This document shows, piece after piece, positions 23,445 to 32,306 of a stretch of DNA of 64,000 nt. Under the pieces are notes generated by a model. The model was not told where the DNA came from and searched no databases. It worked only from the letters and a program-made list of their open reading frames with translations. Within the stretch, counting starts at the first letter, position 1. Every line of letters begins with the position of its first letter. A program made the position numbers and the translations under genes. This DNA comes from Pseudoneobacillus sp052180215 (GTDB lineage: Bacteria > Bacillota > Bacilli > Bacillales > Cytobacillaceae): contig NZ_CP197471.1 in assembly GCF_052180215.1 (NCBI RefSeq), positions 3,072,001-3,136,000 of the forward strand, written 5' to 3'.

Positions 23445-24758
23445 TTATTTCTTTTTCTGAATTCGTCTTTCTCTTTTTTTAATTTTATCTACTTCTGATT
23501 GCATTTTCTTTTTATAGCCTGGTTTCACCTTTTTTGGCTTTTGGACTAAACTGCGAGCCTTTTCATCTATTTTATCGACTTGCTTTTCACGCTTTTTGCG
23601 TTTATTTCGGTCATCCAAATCAATCCAGTCACCTTTTTGGATGTCAACATGTTTAAAGATGATTCCCATCTTTTCAAGTCGATTTAGTGCATCCTCATCA
23701 GAAGGCTCATAAATAGTTAATGCTGTACCAGATGAACCAGCTCGTGCTGTTCTACCAACACGATGAATATAGAAATCTAAATCTGTTGGTAATTCATAAT
23801 TGATAATGTGACTAACGCCCTCAATGTCTATTCCACGAGCTGCTAAATCAGTAGCTACAATATATTGAAATTCTAGACTTTGAATTTGTTTCATCATTTT
23901 TTTACGATCCCGCGGACTTAAATCACCATGAATTCTTCCAACCTTAAGTCCCTTTACTAACAGAGCATCTGCAACTTCATCCGCTTTTTTCTTTGTGTTT
24001 GTAAACACAATAGCTAAATAAGGATTAAATAATTGAAGCGCTTCAAACGTTAATACCACTTTGTTTCGGTGCCTCGATGGTAATATTGCATGAGTAAGGT
24101 TTGCAGCAGAAACTTGCTTTGGCTCAATATGAACATACTTTGGGTTTTCCATGTATTTCTTTAAAAATGGTTTTAATTTCTCTGGTATGGTAGCGGAAAA
24201 CACATACATTTCTAGACTTTCCGGCATTTTGGCAGCTATTTTATCAACATCAACAATAAAGCCCATATCTAACATTAAGTCAGCCTCATCCACAACTAGC
24301 ATAGTGGCAGTGTGAACAAATAATGCTTGTTCTTGCACTAGGTCATTAATTCTAGACGGTGTTCCAACAACGATATGTGGCTGCATTTTTAGTTTTTCAA
24401 TAGATCGGGCTTTGTCTGTCCCTCCAATAAAACAACGAGAAACAATACTCTCCTCTTGGTCAGCATACTCTGTTAATTTTAAAATCTGATGATAGATTTG
24501 ATTAGCTAACTCCCGTGTAGGAGCAGTGATAACAGCCTGAACTTCTTGTTTATTAGGGTCTATCTTTTGTAGAATTGGCAAAACGTAAGCAAGAGTTTTT
24601 CCAGTACCAGTTTGGGATTGACCAATAGCACTTTCACCTCTTAATACAATAGGAATCATTTTTTCCTGGATTTCAGTAGGTTGAGTATAACCAAAGTCTT
24701 CCACTGCATTTATTAAAAAGTTTTTTAATTGATAAGTTCGAAATTTTGAATCAGTCAT
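23445..24758 (-). CDS. cshB: DEAD-box ATP-dependent RNA helicase
   Basis: 437-residue cold-shock-type RNA helicase. Order of motifs: Q motif (FGYTQPTEIQEKMIP), Walker A SQTGTGKT at 48-55, PTRELA, the GG and TPSR motifs, VDEAD, SAT, then in the second RecA domain VFTNTKKKADE, ATDLAARGID and HRVGRTARAG. The C-terminal 60 residues are highly basic (lysine-rich, KKREKQVDKID), a likely RNA-binding tail. Cytoplasmic. It is the first gene of the unit with nfo, in the same order as B. subtilis yqfR-yqfS. Confidence 0.95.
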   Translation of the reverse strand: MTDSKFRTYQLKNFLINAVEDFGYTQPTEIQEKMIPIVLRGESAIGQSQTGTGKTLAYVLPILQKIDPNKQEVQAVITAPTRELANQIYHQILKLTEYADQEESIVSRCFIGGTDKARSIEKLKMQPHIVVGTPSRINDLVQEQALFVHTATMLVVDEADLMLDMGFIVDVDKIAAKMPESLEMYVFSATIPEKLKPFLKKYMENPKYVHIEPKQVSAANLTHAILPSRHRNKVVLTFEALQLFNPYLAIVFTNTKKKADEVADALLVKGLKVGRIHGDLSPRDRKKMMKQIQSLEFQYIVATDLAARGIDIEGVSHIINYELPTDLDFYIHRVGRTARAGSSGTALTIYEPSDEDALNRLEKMGIIFKHVDIQKGDWIDLDDRNKRKKREKQVDKIDEKARSLVQKPKKVKPGYKKKMQSEVDKIKKRERRIQKKK

Positions 24759-24981
24759 TTTTATTAACTCCTAGGTTATCCATATTTTTGTCCCATCCTG
24801 TCATTATAATAGAGATTAGAAGAAATCTCCACCACTCTTACTGTTTTTACTATTATCTGCGATTTTAACTACGATTATTTTTATCTAAACCAAATCATGG
24901 ATACTTGCATACTTTATCTAGAAAGAGCTTATTTTCTAATTTTTTTTAGGACTTCTTTTTAGAAAGGAGGAATTCATATTT

Positions 24982-25716
24982 ATGCCATATAGACAAAATC
25001 ATCCTATGCAATCGGGATTCGGACCCCGAATGATGCCCCCTAGACAACCAGGTGGGATGCCATTTGGCGGGTTTAATCAAGGTCCGCCCCCTCCATCTCA
25101 AATGGGAGGCTTCGGGCCTATGATGGGAATGCCTAGTAATCGTGGAGCTGGCCGTTTTGGATCTATGATGGGAAGGAATCAAGGCAATCCTGGTGTTGGA
25201 GGCTTCGCACCAATGATGGGTAGAAACCAAGGTAATCGCGGCGGCGGCCTTCTGTCCAAGTTACTCGGACGAGGTGGTGGGAATCAGCAAGGCGGGCTTC
25301 TTGGGGGTATTGGAGCTATGAACCGTCCTGCCTCAAGTGGGATCGGAGCCATGAACCGAGCTGCTGGTGGGGGAGGCGGCTTATTGCAAGCTTTAACTAA
25401 CCCAGCTGGAATAAATGGCTTACTTAATAATACACAGAATGTATTAAAAACAGCCCAACAATTAGGGCCAATGATTCAGCAATATGGACCTCTTGTCAAA
25501 AATTTACCAAGTATGTGGAAACTCTATCGTGGATTAAAAGCAGCAACTAGCGAAACGGAAAATACAACTGAATCACAATCTGAATCTGCGACAGATACAT
25601 CAAAGGATAAAGAAGAATCTGTTGAATCTGTTGAAAACATTCAAACAACTTCAAAGAAAAAAGAAAACAAGACCGGACAAAAGAGCCGTGGTTCGGTTCC
25701 AAAGCTTTATATTTAA
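24982..25716 (+). CDS. yqfQ: VrrA/YqfQ-like glycine- and methionine-rich protein
   Basis: 244-residue protein of the YqfQ/VrrA family, named after a variable-repeat gene used for typing B. anthracis. The N-terminal 90 residues are rich in Gly, Pro, Met and Asn. They contain three degenerate 16-residue units near 42-88 (GGFGPMMG..., GRFGSMMG..., GGFAPMMG...) and a second pair containing GIGAMNR. The middle has amphipathic helices (LLNNTQNVLKTAQQLG), followed by a polar Ser/Glu/Lys tail. AAAGGAGG precedes the ATG at 24982. Function is unknown; a spore or surface role is often guessed but not shown here. Confidence 0.85.
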   Translation: MPYRQNHPMQSGFGPRMMPPRQPGGMPFGGFNQGPPPPSQMGGFGPMMGMPSNRGAGRFGSMMGRNQGNPGVGGFAPMMGRNQGNRGGGLLSKLLGRGGGNQQGGLLGGIGAMNRPASSGIGAMNRAAGGGGGLLQALTNPAGINGLLNNTQNVLKTAQQLGPMIQQYGPLVKNLPSMWKLYRGLKAATSETENTTESQSESATDTSKDKEESVESVENIQTTSKKKENKTGQKSRGSVPKLYI

Positions 25717-25719
25717 TGT

Positions 25720-25748
25720 GACGAGTGCTTAAAGCACCCGTCTTTTTT
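25720..25748 (+). terminator. Terminator of yqfQ
   Basis: GACGAGTGCTT pairs with AAGCACCCGTC (one A-C mismatch), followed by TTTTTT. Confidence 0.88.
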
Positions 25749-25865
25749 GATTTTTAAATTTTTCATAAAGAATAATGTGATATCATCCTTTGTAATCTAT
25801 TAATAGGTTCTATATAATAAAGACGTAGTTTAAGAGTTATTTGAAAAAATAGGAGGTCCAATCAA

Positions 25866-26810
25866 ATGGATGTCATAAAAATTTCCCCTAGAGGATACTG
25901 TTATGGGGTAGTTGATGCAATGGTAATAGCTAGAAATGCTTCTTTAGATAAATCTCTTCCTCGACCTATCTATATACTAGGAATGATTGTTCATAATAAA
26001 CATGTTACTGACGCGTTTGAACAGGAAGGAATTATTACCTTGGATGGGAAAAACCGTTTAGATATTTTAGGAAAAGTGGATAAAGGGACGGTTATTTTTA
26101 CCGCACATGGCATATCTCCTGAAGTTCGTGAACTTGCGAAGGAAAAAGGATTAGTCACTATTGATGCAACCTGTCCGGATGTTACCAAGACCCACCACCT
26201 AATAGAAGAAAAAGTAAAAGAAGGTTTCCATATCATCTATATTGGGAAAAAGGGACATCCTGAGCCTGAAGGTGCTATCGGGGTTGCTCCAGGAAAGGTT
26301 CACCTAGTTGAAACAGAAAAAGATGTAGAATTACTTCATTTAGAAAATGAAAAGTTAGTTGTGACTAATCAGACCACAATGAGTCAATGGGATGTTTTGC
26401 ATGTAATGGAAAAGGTAAAAGAAAAATTCCCACATGTCGAAATTCACAATGAAATTTGTATGGCTACTCAAATTCGACAAGAAGCTGTTGCCGAACAAGC
26501 TACAGAGGCAGACGTATTAATTGTTGTCGGAGATCCAAAAAGTAATAATTCTAATAGACTTGCTCAAGTTTCGGAAGAAATTGCAGGTACAAAAGCTTAC
26601 CGAATTGCGGACATAACAGAACTCGATGTGAATTGGCTAAAGGATGCTAAAACAGTTGCCGTTACCTCAGGGGCTTCCACTCCTACCCCTATTACAAAAG
26701 AAGTCATTACATTCCTTGAGCAATTTGATCCTAACAATGAAAATACATGGGTAATAGAAAAGAAAGTGCCATTAAGTAAAATACTTCCAAAAGTTAAAAA
26801 TACTGACTAA
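25866..26810 (+). CDS. ispH: 4-hydroxy-3-methylbut-2-enyl diphosphate reductase
   Basis: Last enzyme of the MEP pathway. It reduces HMBPP to IPP and DMAPP with a 4Fe-4S cluster held by C12 (RGYCYGV), C103 (ATCPDVTK) and C198 (NEICMATQ). Substrate-binding H43, H81 and the GHPEPEG segment are present, as is the SNNSNRL motif. 314 residues, normal length. AGGAGG lies 8 bases before the ATG. It is monocistronic with a terminator close behind. Confidence 0.97.
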   Translation: MDVIKISPRGYCYGVVDAMVIARNASLDKSLPRPIYILGMIVHNKHVTDAFEQEGIITLDGKNRLDILGKVDKGTVIFTAHGISPEVRELAKEKGLVTIDATCPDVTKTHHLIEEKVKEGFHIIYIGKKGHPEPEGAIGVAPGKVHLVETEKDVELLHLENEKLVVTNQTTMSQWDVLHVMEKVKEKFPHVEIHNEICMATQIRQEAVAEQATEADVLIVVGDPKSNNSNRLAQVSEEIAGTKAYRIADITELDVNWLKDAKTVAVTSGASTPTPITKEVITFLEQFDPNNENTWVIEKKVPLSKILPKVKNTD

Positions 26811-26811
26811 A

Positions 26812-26840
26812 AAAAACCAGGGATCCCCTGGTTTTTCTTT
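26812..26840. terminator. Bidirectional terminator between ispH and yqfO
   Basis: AACCAGGG pairs with CCCTGGTT in a compact hairpin flanked by an A-run on the left and a T-run on the right, so it fits both converging genes. Confidence 0.85.
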
Positions 26841-27955
26841 TATACAAATTGAAAAGGGTCTGTATGTATCTCTGATGGAAAAACTTTTACCTCATAGCCT
26901 TTATCTTTAAACAATTGGCTTAATTTATCGGTAACCCCTTTTTTCATCACTTTCTCCACATTATGACCGGGGTCAATGATATTAAGACCGAGAGCCATTG
27001 CATCATGTGCTGTATGGTAATAAAAATCCCCAGTGATATAGACATCTGCCCCTTTAAAGATCGCATGAGGAAAATATTTATTCCCATCGCCACCTAAAAC
27101 AGCGACTTTCTTAATTTTTGAATTTAAATCGCCCACTACTCTAACAGTAGAAACTTCTAATGTTTTTTTTACAACTTCAGCAAATTCTCTTAATGTCATT
27201 TCGTTTACTCTTCCAACTCTCCCTAGACCTAACGCCTCTCCCTTATTATCTAATCGATAAATATCATAGGCTACTTCTTCATATGGATGAGCCTTTAACA
27301 TAGCACTTAAAATTTTCTTTTCAAGCTGCTCTGGATAAATCGTTTCAATCCTAATTTCTTCTACCTCTTCAAGTTTCCCTTTTTGTCCAATAAATGGGTT
27401 CGCTTGTTCTCCCGGTAGAAATCTTCCTGTACCATTTGTACTAAATGAACAATAGTTATATTCTCCAATAGCACCCGCACCTGCTTTTCCAATAGCTTCT
27501 CGAATGTTTTCCTCATGACTTTGTGGAACAAATACCACTAGTTTTTTTAGTTTCGTTTCAAAGGTAGGAAATAAAACCTCAGTATCCATTAGACCAAGAG
27601 CATCTGCAAGTAGGTCATTCACACCGCCTTTTGCTACATCTAAATTGGTGTGTGCTGCATATACAGCAATGTCATGCTTTATCAGTTTCTCTATCAGCCT
27701 TCCAGATGGGTCATCGGCTGTTATTCTTTGAAGTGGTCTAAAAATAGGAGGATGATGAGCAATAATAAGTTGTACATCTTTCGCAATTGCTTCGTCTACT
27801 ACTTCATCTAATACATCAAGTGCAATCATGACATTTTTAACTTTCCTAGCAAGATTCCCAATTTGAAGCCCTACTTTATCACCTTCCATTGCCAAACCTT
27901 TAGGAGAAAAGCTTTCAAATACTTGTATCACTTCATATCCGTTAACTGTTTTCAA
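26840..27955 (-). CDS. yqfO: Nif3-like dinuclear metal-centre protein
   Basis: 371-residue NIF3 family protein. The conserved N- and C-terminal Nif3 halves flank an inserted PII/CutA-like domain from about 120 to 225, as in B. subtilis YqfO. Metal-binding motifs are AHHPP (IIAHHPPIF), AAHTNLD and the C-terminal DPGHNVEK. Hydrolase activity is suspected for the family but not established. The frame opens at 27973 with a TTG inside GAGGAGGTG. The TTG at 27955, 7 bases after that Shine-Dalgarno, fits better (MKTVNGYEVIQ). It overlaps the end of trmK by 14 bases, so the two are coupled. Confidence 0.9.
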   Translation of the reverse strand: MKTVNGYEVIQVFESFSPKGLAMEGDKVGLQIGNLARKVKNVMIALDVLDEVVDEAIAKDVQLIIAHHPPIFRPLQRITADDPSGRLIEKLIKHDIAVYAAHTNLDVAKGGVNDLLADALGLMDTEVLFPTFETKLKKLVVFVPQSHEENIREAIGKAGAGAIGEYNYCSFSTNGTGRFLPGEQANPFIGQKGKLEEVEEIRIETIYPEQLEKKILSAMLKAHPYEEVAYDIYRLDNKGEALGLGRVGRVNEMTLREFAEVVKKTLEVSTVRVVGDLNSKIKKVAVLGGDGNKYFPHAIFKGADVYITGDFYYHTAHDAMALGLNIIDPGHNVEKVMKKGVTDKLSQLFKDKGYEVKVFPSEIHTDPFQFV

Positions 27956-28661
27956 TATCCAACACCTCCTCAACCATTTTTATCTTCTCTTTCAATTCAT
28001 TTATTTTTTGAAGAATATCTTCTGTTTTATTGGCAGTTGAAATTTGAGCTAAAATATTTTCCCAGTTTCTTTTTTCCTCTAACCATTTCTTCTCAAATAC
28101 GTGATTTTTATTTGTAATTAAAAATGGACCCATTAACAATTTTTTATTTTTATCGGTTGAGTAAGGCTTGAGGGGAATACCTCTTTCTGCGACCAAAACT
28201 TCATATGTTTTACCATCTTCTTCGAGAATTTTTTCGTTAATTAGCTCCCAATTATTTTCAATTAACCACTGTCTAATGGAAATGGCACTTATATTCGGTT
28301 GAAGAATGAGCCTTTTAACACCCAAAAGCTTCTCTTTCCCTGCCTCTAGAATATTCGAAATGAGTGCCCCACCCATGCCTGCAATGGTAATACAGTCCAC
28401 TTCATTTGGAGAGATGACCTCTAATCCATCTCCTTTTCTAACATCTATCTTATCTGTTAACCCCTCTTGCTTTACTTGACGTAAGGCTGATTGAAAAGGT
28501 CCTTCCACCACTTCTCCAGCAATTGCAAAGGGGACTCTCCCCTTCTTAACCACATAACAAGGAAGATAAGCATGATCTGAACCAATATCAGCTATTCGCG
28601 AATGATCTGGGATTAAATCAGCTACCACTTGAAGACGATTCGATAATTTTTCTGCATTCAT
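27942..28661 (-). CDS. trmK: tRNA (adenine(22)-N1)-methyltransferase
   Basis: 239-residue Rossmann-fold methyltransferase (COG2384), known in B. subtilis as YqfN/TrmK, that makes m1A22 in tRNA from SAM. SAM motif I is IADIGSDHAYLP near residue 22-33, and the catalytic-region motif ITIAGMGG follows at about 94-101. The C-terminus is a coiled-coil helix pair (KKWLEEKRNWENILAQIS onward), as in the solved family structure. The ATG at 28661 has only GGTGTGG upstream. No essential residue appears missing. Confidence 0.92.
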   Translation of the reverse strand: MNAEKLSNRLQVVADLIPDHSRIADIGSDHAYLPCYVVKKGRVPFAIAGEVVEGPFQSALRQVKQEGLTDKIDVRKGDGLEVISPNEVDCITIAGMGGALISNILEAGKEKLLGVKRLILQPNISAISIRQWLIENNWELINEKILEEDGKTYEVLVAERGIPLKPYSTDKNKKLLMGPFLITNKNHVFEKKWLEEKRNWENILAQISTANKTEDILQKINELKEKIKMVEEVLDIENS

Positions 28662-28754
28662 AAAACCACACCAATCATAAAATCTTTTTATATATACTTT
28701 TATTAGTATAAGAAAAGCGTAACTACCTTGTCTAGTTTAGTAAAAAAACCAACA

Positions 28755-28787
28755 AAAAAGTTCTTTGCTTTTGCAAAGAACTTTTTT
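28755..28787. terminator. Terminator of cccA
   Basis: AAAAAAGTTCTTTGC pairs with GCAAAGAACTTTTTT (loop TTTT), nearly symmetric. Confidence 0.92.
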
Positions 28788-28795
28788 GTATTTTC

Positions 28796-29164
28796 TTATT
28801 TTAGAGTGATTAACCAGTCTGCTACTGCATCTGCTTGTTCTGCAGGTACCATATTAGCTGGCATAGCGCCTCTACCTTTAGTGATAACTTCTTTAATTTG
28901 ATCCTTAGATAAGCGGTCGCCAACACCTTTTAAAGCTGGACCTACCCCACCTTGATATGCGTCGCCATGGCAACCAATACAAGATTGCTTATAAAGGTCT
29001 TCTGGGTTTGCTGAAGCTGTTTCTTCTGTTTTTGCTTCTCCGCCACCTTCATGTTCTTTAGTGATTTCTTTATTATCACCTAGACCTTTGAAGGATAGGA
29101 AAAACATTAGTCCGATACCAAAAACCATAATTAATACGAATGGTACAATCGGATTACGATTCAT
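28796..29164 (-). CDS. cccA: Membrane-anchored cytochrome c550
   Basis: 122-residue c-type cytochrome. A membrane anchor occupies residues 7-24, an acidic/alanine-rich linker residues 27-55, and a heme domain follows with C62-I-G-C65-H66. The distal ligand is likely M101 or M105 in GRGAMPANM. It faces outward and carries electrons in respiration. GGGAGG is 8 bases before the ATG at 29164, and a closer ATG is followed by a stop. In B. subtilis cccA lies beside the sigA operon; here an acyl-CoA dehydrogenase and a membrane protein lie between them. Confidence 0.95.
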   Translation of the reverse strand: MNRNPIVPFVLIMVFGIGLMFFLSFKGLGDNKEITKEHEGGGEAKTEETASANPEDLYKQSCIGCHGDAYQGGVGPALKGVGDRLSKDQIKEVITKGRGAMPANMVPAEQADAVADWLITLK

Positions 29165-29292
29165 CTTACATTACCTCCCTATGTAGAACATCTTACTTTA
29201 GTGTGTACAAACAATACTTATTTTACTTTAAAAAACTAGGAAGGGAAAGTATTTATCACAATTTTTATATTAGAAAACTAAAAATATTTATT

Positions 29293-30432
29293 TTAACAGC
29301 CGATTTCCCTCGAAATCACCAATCGTTGTACCTCTGAAGTACCTTCTCCAATTTCTAAAAGCTTTGCATCTCGCATAAATCTTTCAACATGATAATCTTT
29401 CATGTATCCATATCCACCATGAATTTGAACAGCCTGACTGGTTACTTCCATACAAATTTCGGAAGCGTATAACTTACACATAGATGCTTCTTTTGAAAAT
29501 CTTCTGCCTTGATCTTTTAACCAAGCTGCCTTATATACCATATTTCTAGCTAATTCAATTTTCATAGCCATATCAGCTAGTTTAAATTGAATAGCCTGAA
29601 ACTGGGAAAGGTTTCTGCCGAATTGTTTTCTGTCCTTTGCATATTGCAAAGCTTTTTCATATGCAGCTTGAGCTATACCGACAGCCATCGCACCAATTCC
29701 AATTCTGCCTCCGTCAAGAGTAATAAGAAATTGTTTAAATCCTTCACCTTTTGTTCCTAATAAATTTTCAGTCGGAACATAAACATCTTCCATTACTAGT
29801 TCTGTTGTATTAGAAGCATTTAATCCCATCTTTTCATAGTTATCTATCACTTTAAAACCTTTGGCATCAGTTGGTACAATAATCGCACTAATTTCTTTTT
29901 TCCCGTCTTTTTGATCAGTAATAGCTGTTAGAGCTAAGTGCTTTGCATAGCTCGCATTTGTAATAAAACATTTGCTGCCATTTATAACAAATTGACCATC
30001 TTTTTCAATGGCAGTTGTTTGTGTACCACCAGCATCTGAACCAGCATTAGGCTCTGTTAATCCAAATGCACCGAAGGATTCACCTGTACAAATAGGCGTT
30101 AAATACTTTTGTTTCTGCTCTTCTGTTCCAAACATATTTAGTGGAGCGCCACCTAACGAAATATGGGCGGAATAAGTTATTCCGGTAGAACCACATGCCC
30201 TGCTTAACTCTTCAACCACAATGGCAAAACTAACCGTGTCAGCTCCCCCACCACCATATTCTTCTGAGAAAGGTAGCCCCATCATCCCCATTTTAGCTAG
30301 CTTTTGAAAAGGCTCTAATGGGAATTCCTTCGTCTTATCGCGCTCATAGGCACCAGGAGCAACCTCTTCCTCAGCAAATTCTTTAATCATTTTACGTATC
30401 ATTTCTTGTTCACTAGTTAAATCAAAATTCAT
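29293..30432 (-). CDS. Acyl-CoA dehydrogenase, short-chain type
   Basis: FAD flavoenzyme for the first oxidation step of acyl-CoA degradation, passing electrons to ETF; 379 residues. Family motifs: FGLTEPNAGSDAGG (flavin and substrate), WKD-equivalent region, RKQFGRNLSQFQAIQFKLAD, QIHGGYGYMKDYHVERFMRD and catalytic Glu363 in GEGTSEVQR. The first in-frame ATG touches GGGGG; the second, at 30432, has correct spacing and is chosen. The substrate may be butyryl-CoA or a branched short acyl-CoA; mmgC and acdA homologues cannot be told apart by eye. A possible CcpA site precedes it. Confidence 0.92.
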   Translation of the reverse strand: MNFDLTSEQEMIRKMIKEFAEEEVAPGAYERDKTKEFPLEPFQKLAKMGMMGLPFSEEYGGGGADTVSFAIVVEELSRACGSTGITYSAHISLGGAPLNMFGTEEQKQKYLTPICTGESFGAFGLTEPNAGSDAGGTQTTAIEKDGQFVINGSKCFITNASYAKHLALTAITDQKDGKKEISAIIVPTDAKGFKVIDNYEKMGLNASNTTELVMEDVYVPTENLLGTKGEGFKQFLITLDGGRIGIGAMAVGIAQAAYEKALQYAKDRKQFGRNLSQFQAIQFKLADMAMKIELARNMVYKAAWLKDQGRRFSKEASMCKLYASEICMEVTSQAVQIHGGYGYMKDYHVERFMRDAKLLEIGEGTSEVQRLVISREIGC

Positions 30433-30448
30433 TTTCATCCCCCTTAAA

Positions 30449-30462
30449 TGTATGCGCTTACT
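30449..30462. promoter_or_regulatory. Possible CcpA (cre) site before acyl-CoA dehydrogenase
   Basis: TGTATGCGCTTACT matches 9 of the 11 defined positions of the cre consensus TGWAANCGNTNWCA and is centred 24 bases before the start codon. Carbon catabolite repression of acyl-CoA degradation is known in B. subtilis (mmg operon). The site is inferred from pattern alone. Confidence 0.4.
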
Positions 30463-30524
30463 TTAATATTATAAGAGGGAAGTTACTATTATCTCAACAT
30501 TTAAAAATTTTTAAAAATATATTA

Positions 30525-31055
30525 TTATATGAATATAGAAAAAATTATAGTAACCACACCTAAAATGCCCGAGATCGTAAAATAAATTAATCTAAATTTC
30601 CAACCAACTATCATCCATAAAAAACAGTGAACAAATAGTACAAAATACAGTAATGACGTGTTGAAATTCCCCATATGGTTTATGATATTAATGGATAAAA
30701 TCAATGAAACGAAGGCAGTAAAAACAAATGTTAAATGTGGAATTAATCCTTTTTTATAAAAATATTTAATTAAAAAAATCCCAGTAATTATAAATGTTAA
30801 ATATATGGCAATTTGCAATATGAAAGATAATTCAGTAAAATAAATGACAAAGACAACTGCAAACGCTATCAAAAATAGCCCTATATTTTTTAAATTAAAC
30901 GGCACTTTATGACTCTTTTTTTCTTTTTCCTCTAATGGATGGCTGCCTTCAGAGTATAGGGTGAGCAAAAAATTACAGTAATGCTCAGGGAGTAAAGAAC
31001 TTGTTTTCCAGTATTCAATTTCTTTCATAATTATTTGTTTTCGTTGTTGGTCCAT
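30525..31055 (-). CDS. Hypothetical membrane protein with cytoplasmic N-terminus
   Basis: Unrecognised 176-residue protein. Residues 1-48 are polar (MDQQRKQIIMKEIEYWKTSS then YCNFLLTLYSEG). About five membrane helices follow, each 18-22 residues with short loops. The N-terminal part resembles the small helical domain that precedes membrane segments in several bacillar DUF proteins, but no family is claimed. The gene is strongly AT-rich, with runs of T on the coding strand. It begins just after the sigA terminator and so probably has its own promoter or depends on read-through. Confidence 0.7.
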   Translation of the reverse strand: MDQQRKQIIMKEIEYWKTSSLLPEHYCNFLLTLYSEGSHPLEEKEKKSHKVPFNLKNIGLFLIAFAVVFVIYFTELSFILQIAIYLTFIITGIFLIKYFYKKGLIPHLTFVFTAFVSLILSINIINHMGNFNTSLLYFVLFVHCFLWMIVGWKFRLIYFTISGILGVVTIIFSIFI

Positions 31056-31066
31056 TTTTCGCTCCT

Positions 31067-31110
31067 AAAAAAAAAAATAGTTCACTTCTATCTTAAGAAG
31101 TAAACTATTT
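31067..31110 (-). terminator. Terminator of the dnaG-sigA operon
   Basis: On the minus strand AATAGTTTACTTCT pairs with AGAAGTGAACTATT (one mismatch) and is followed by at least ten T residues. Confidence 0.9.
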
Positions 31111-31146
31111 TCTGACAACATTTATTTATATGTTTATTTTTAGAAC

Positions 31147-32271
31147 TTATTCTAGAAAATCTTTTAGACGTTTACTGCGGCTTGGATGTCTAAGCTTTCG
31201 AAGAGCTTTTGCTTCAATTTGACGAATACGCTCTCTTGTTACACCAAATACTTTTCCTACCTCTTCAAGGGTACGCGTACGTCCGTCATCTAATCCAAAA
31301 CGTAAACGGAGAACATTTTCTTCACGATCCGTTAAAGTATCTAAAACATCTTCTAATTGTTCTTTTAACAATTCGTAAGCTGCATGTTCAGAAGGAGATG
31401 TTGCATCTTGGTCTTCAATAAAATCTCCAAGATGGGAATCGTCCTCTTCACCAATTGGTGTTTCTAGTGATACTGGTTCTTGGGCAATTTTCAATATCTC
31501 TCTTACTTTATCCGGCGTTAGGTCCATATCCTCTGCAATTTCCTCTGGAGATGGTTCTCTACCAAGATCTTGAAGTAATTGTCTTTGTACCCTAATCAGT
31601 TTGTTAATGGTTTCAACCATATGAACAGGTATACGTATGGTTCTTGCTTGGTCAGCAATCGCACGTGTAATGGCTTGTCGGATCCACCAAGTTGCATAGG
31701 TACTAAACTTAAAGCCTTTACGGTAATCAAACTTTTCAACCGCTTTAATAAGGCCCATATTACCTTCTTGAATAAGGTCTAAGAAAAGCATTCCACGTCC
31801 TACATATCGTTTAGCAATACTTACAACCAGACGTAAATTTGCTTCTGCAAGACGACGTTTTGCTTCTTCGTCTCCTTCTTCAATACGTTCAGCAAGAGAT
31901 ATTTCTTCTTCTCCTGAAAGCAGGTCAACTCGACCAATTTCTTTCAAATACATTCTTACTGGGTCGTTAATCTTAATTCCCGGAGGAACGCTAAGGTCAT
32001 TTAAATCAAATTCATCATCTTTTTCTAAGTCTTTTATTTTTGGATCTTCGTCTTCATCACTATCACCAACTAGCTCGACACCTTGATCTCCTAGAAATTC
32101 ATAAAATTCATCCATTTGATGTGAATCTAAATCAAATGAAGACATCTTTTCTGCAATATCATCGTAAGCAAGAACTCCAGTTTTTTTACCAATTGCTGTT
32201 AATTGGGCTTTTATTTGATCAAGGGACAATTCTGTTTCAACCTCTTTGGAACCGGTTGATTTTTCAGTCAT
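31147..32271 (-). CDS. sigA: RNA polymerase principal sigma factor SigA
   Basis: Main vegetative sigma factor, 374 residues (about 371 in B. subtilis). Region 1.1 is followed by an acidic stretch (DSDEDEDPKIKDLEKDDE). Region 1.2 is NDPVRMYLKEIG. Region 2 has NLRLVVSIAKRYVGRGM, DLIQEGNMGLIKAVEKFDY and FSTYATWWIRQAITRA. Region 4 has DGRTRTLEEVGKVFGVTRER. The frame extends to 32289, but GAAGGAGGGGG lies inside, so the ATG at 32271 is used. It follows dnaG by 35 bases in the conserved macromolecular-synthesis operon. Confidence 0.98.
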   Translation of the reverse strand: MTEKSTGSKEVETELSLDQIKAQLTAIGKKTGVLAYDDIAEKMSSFDLDSHQMDEFYEFLGDQGVELVGDSDEDEDPKIKDLEKDDEFDLNDLSVPPGIKINDPVRMYLKEIGRVDLLSGEEEISLAERIEEGDEEAKRRLAEANLRLVVSIAKRYVGRGMLFLDLIQEGNMGLIKAVEKFDYRKGFKFSTYATWWIRQAITRAIADQARTIRIPVHMVETINKLIRVQRQLLQDLGREPSPEEIAEDMDLTPDKVREILKIAQEPVSLETPIGEEDDSHLGDFIEDQDATSPSEHAAYELLKEQLEDVLDTLTDREENVLRLRFGLDDGRTRTLEEVGKVFGVTRERIRQIEAKALRKLRHPSRSKRLKDFLE

Positions 32272-32306
32272 GTGGCCCCCTCCTTCCAAAAAATCACTTT
32301 AGCTAC

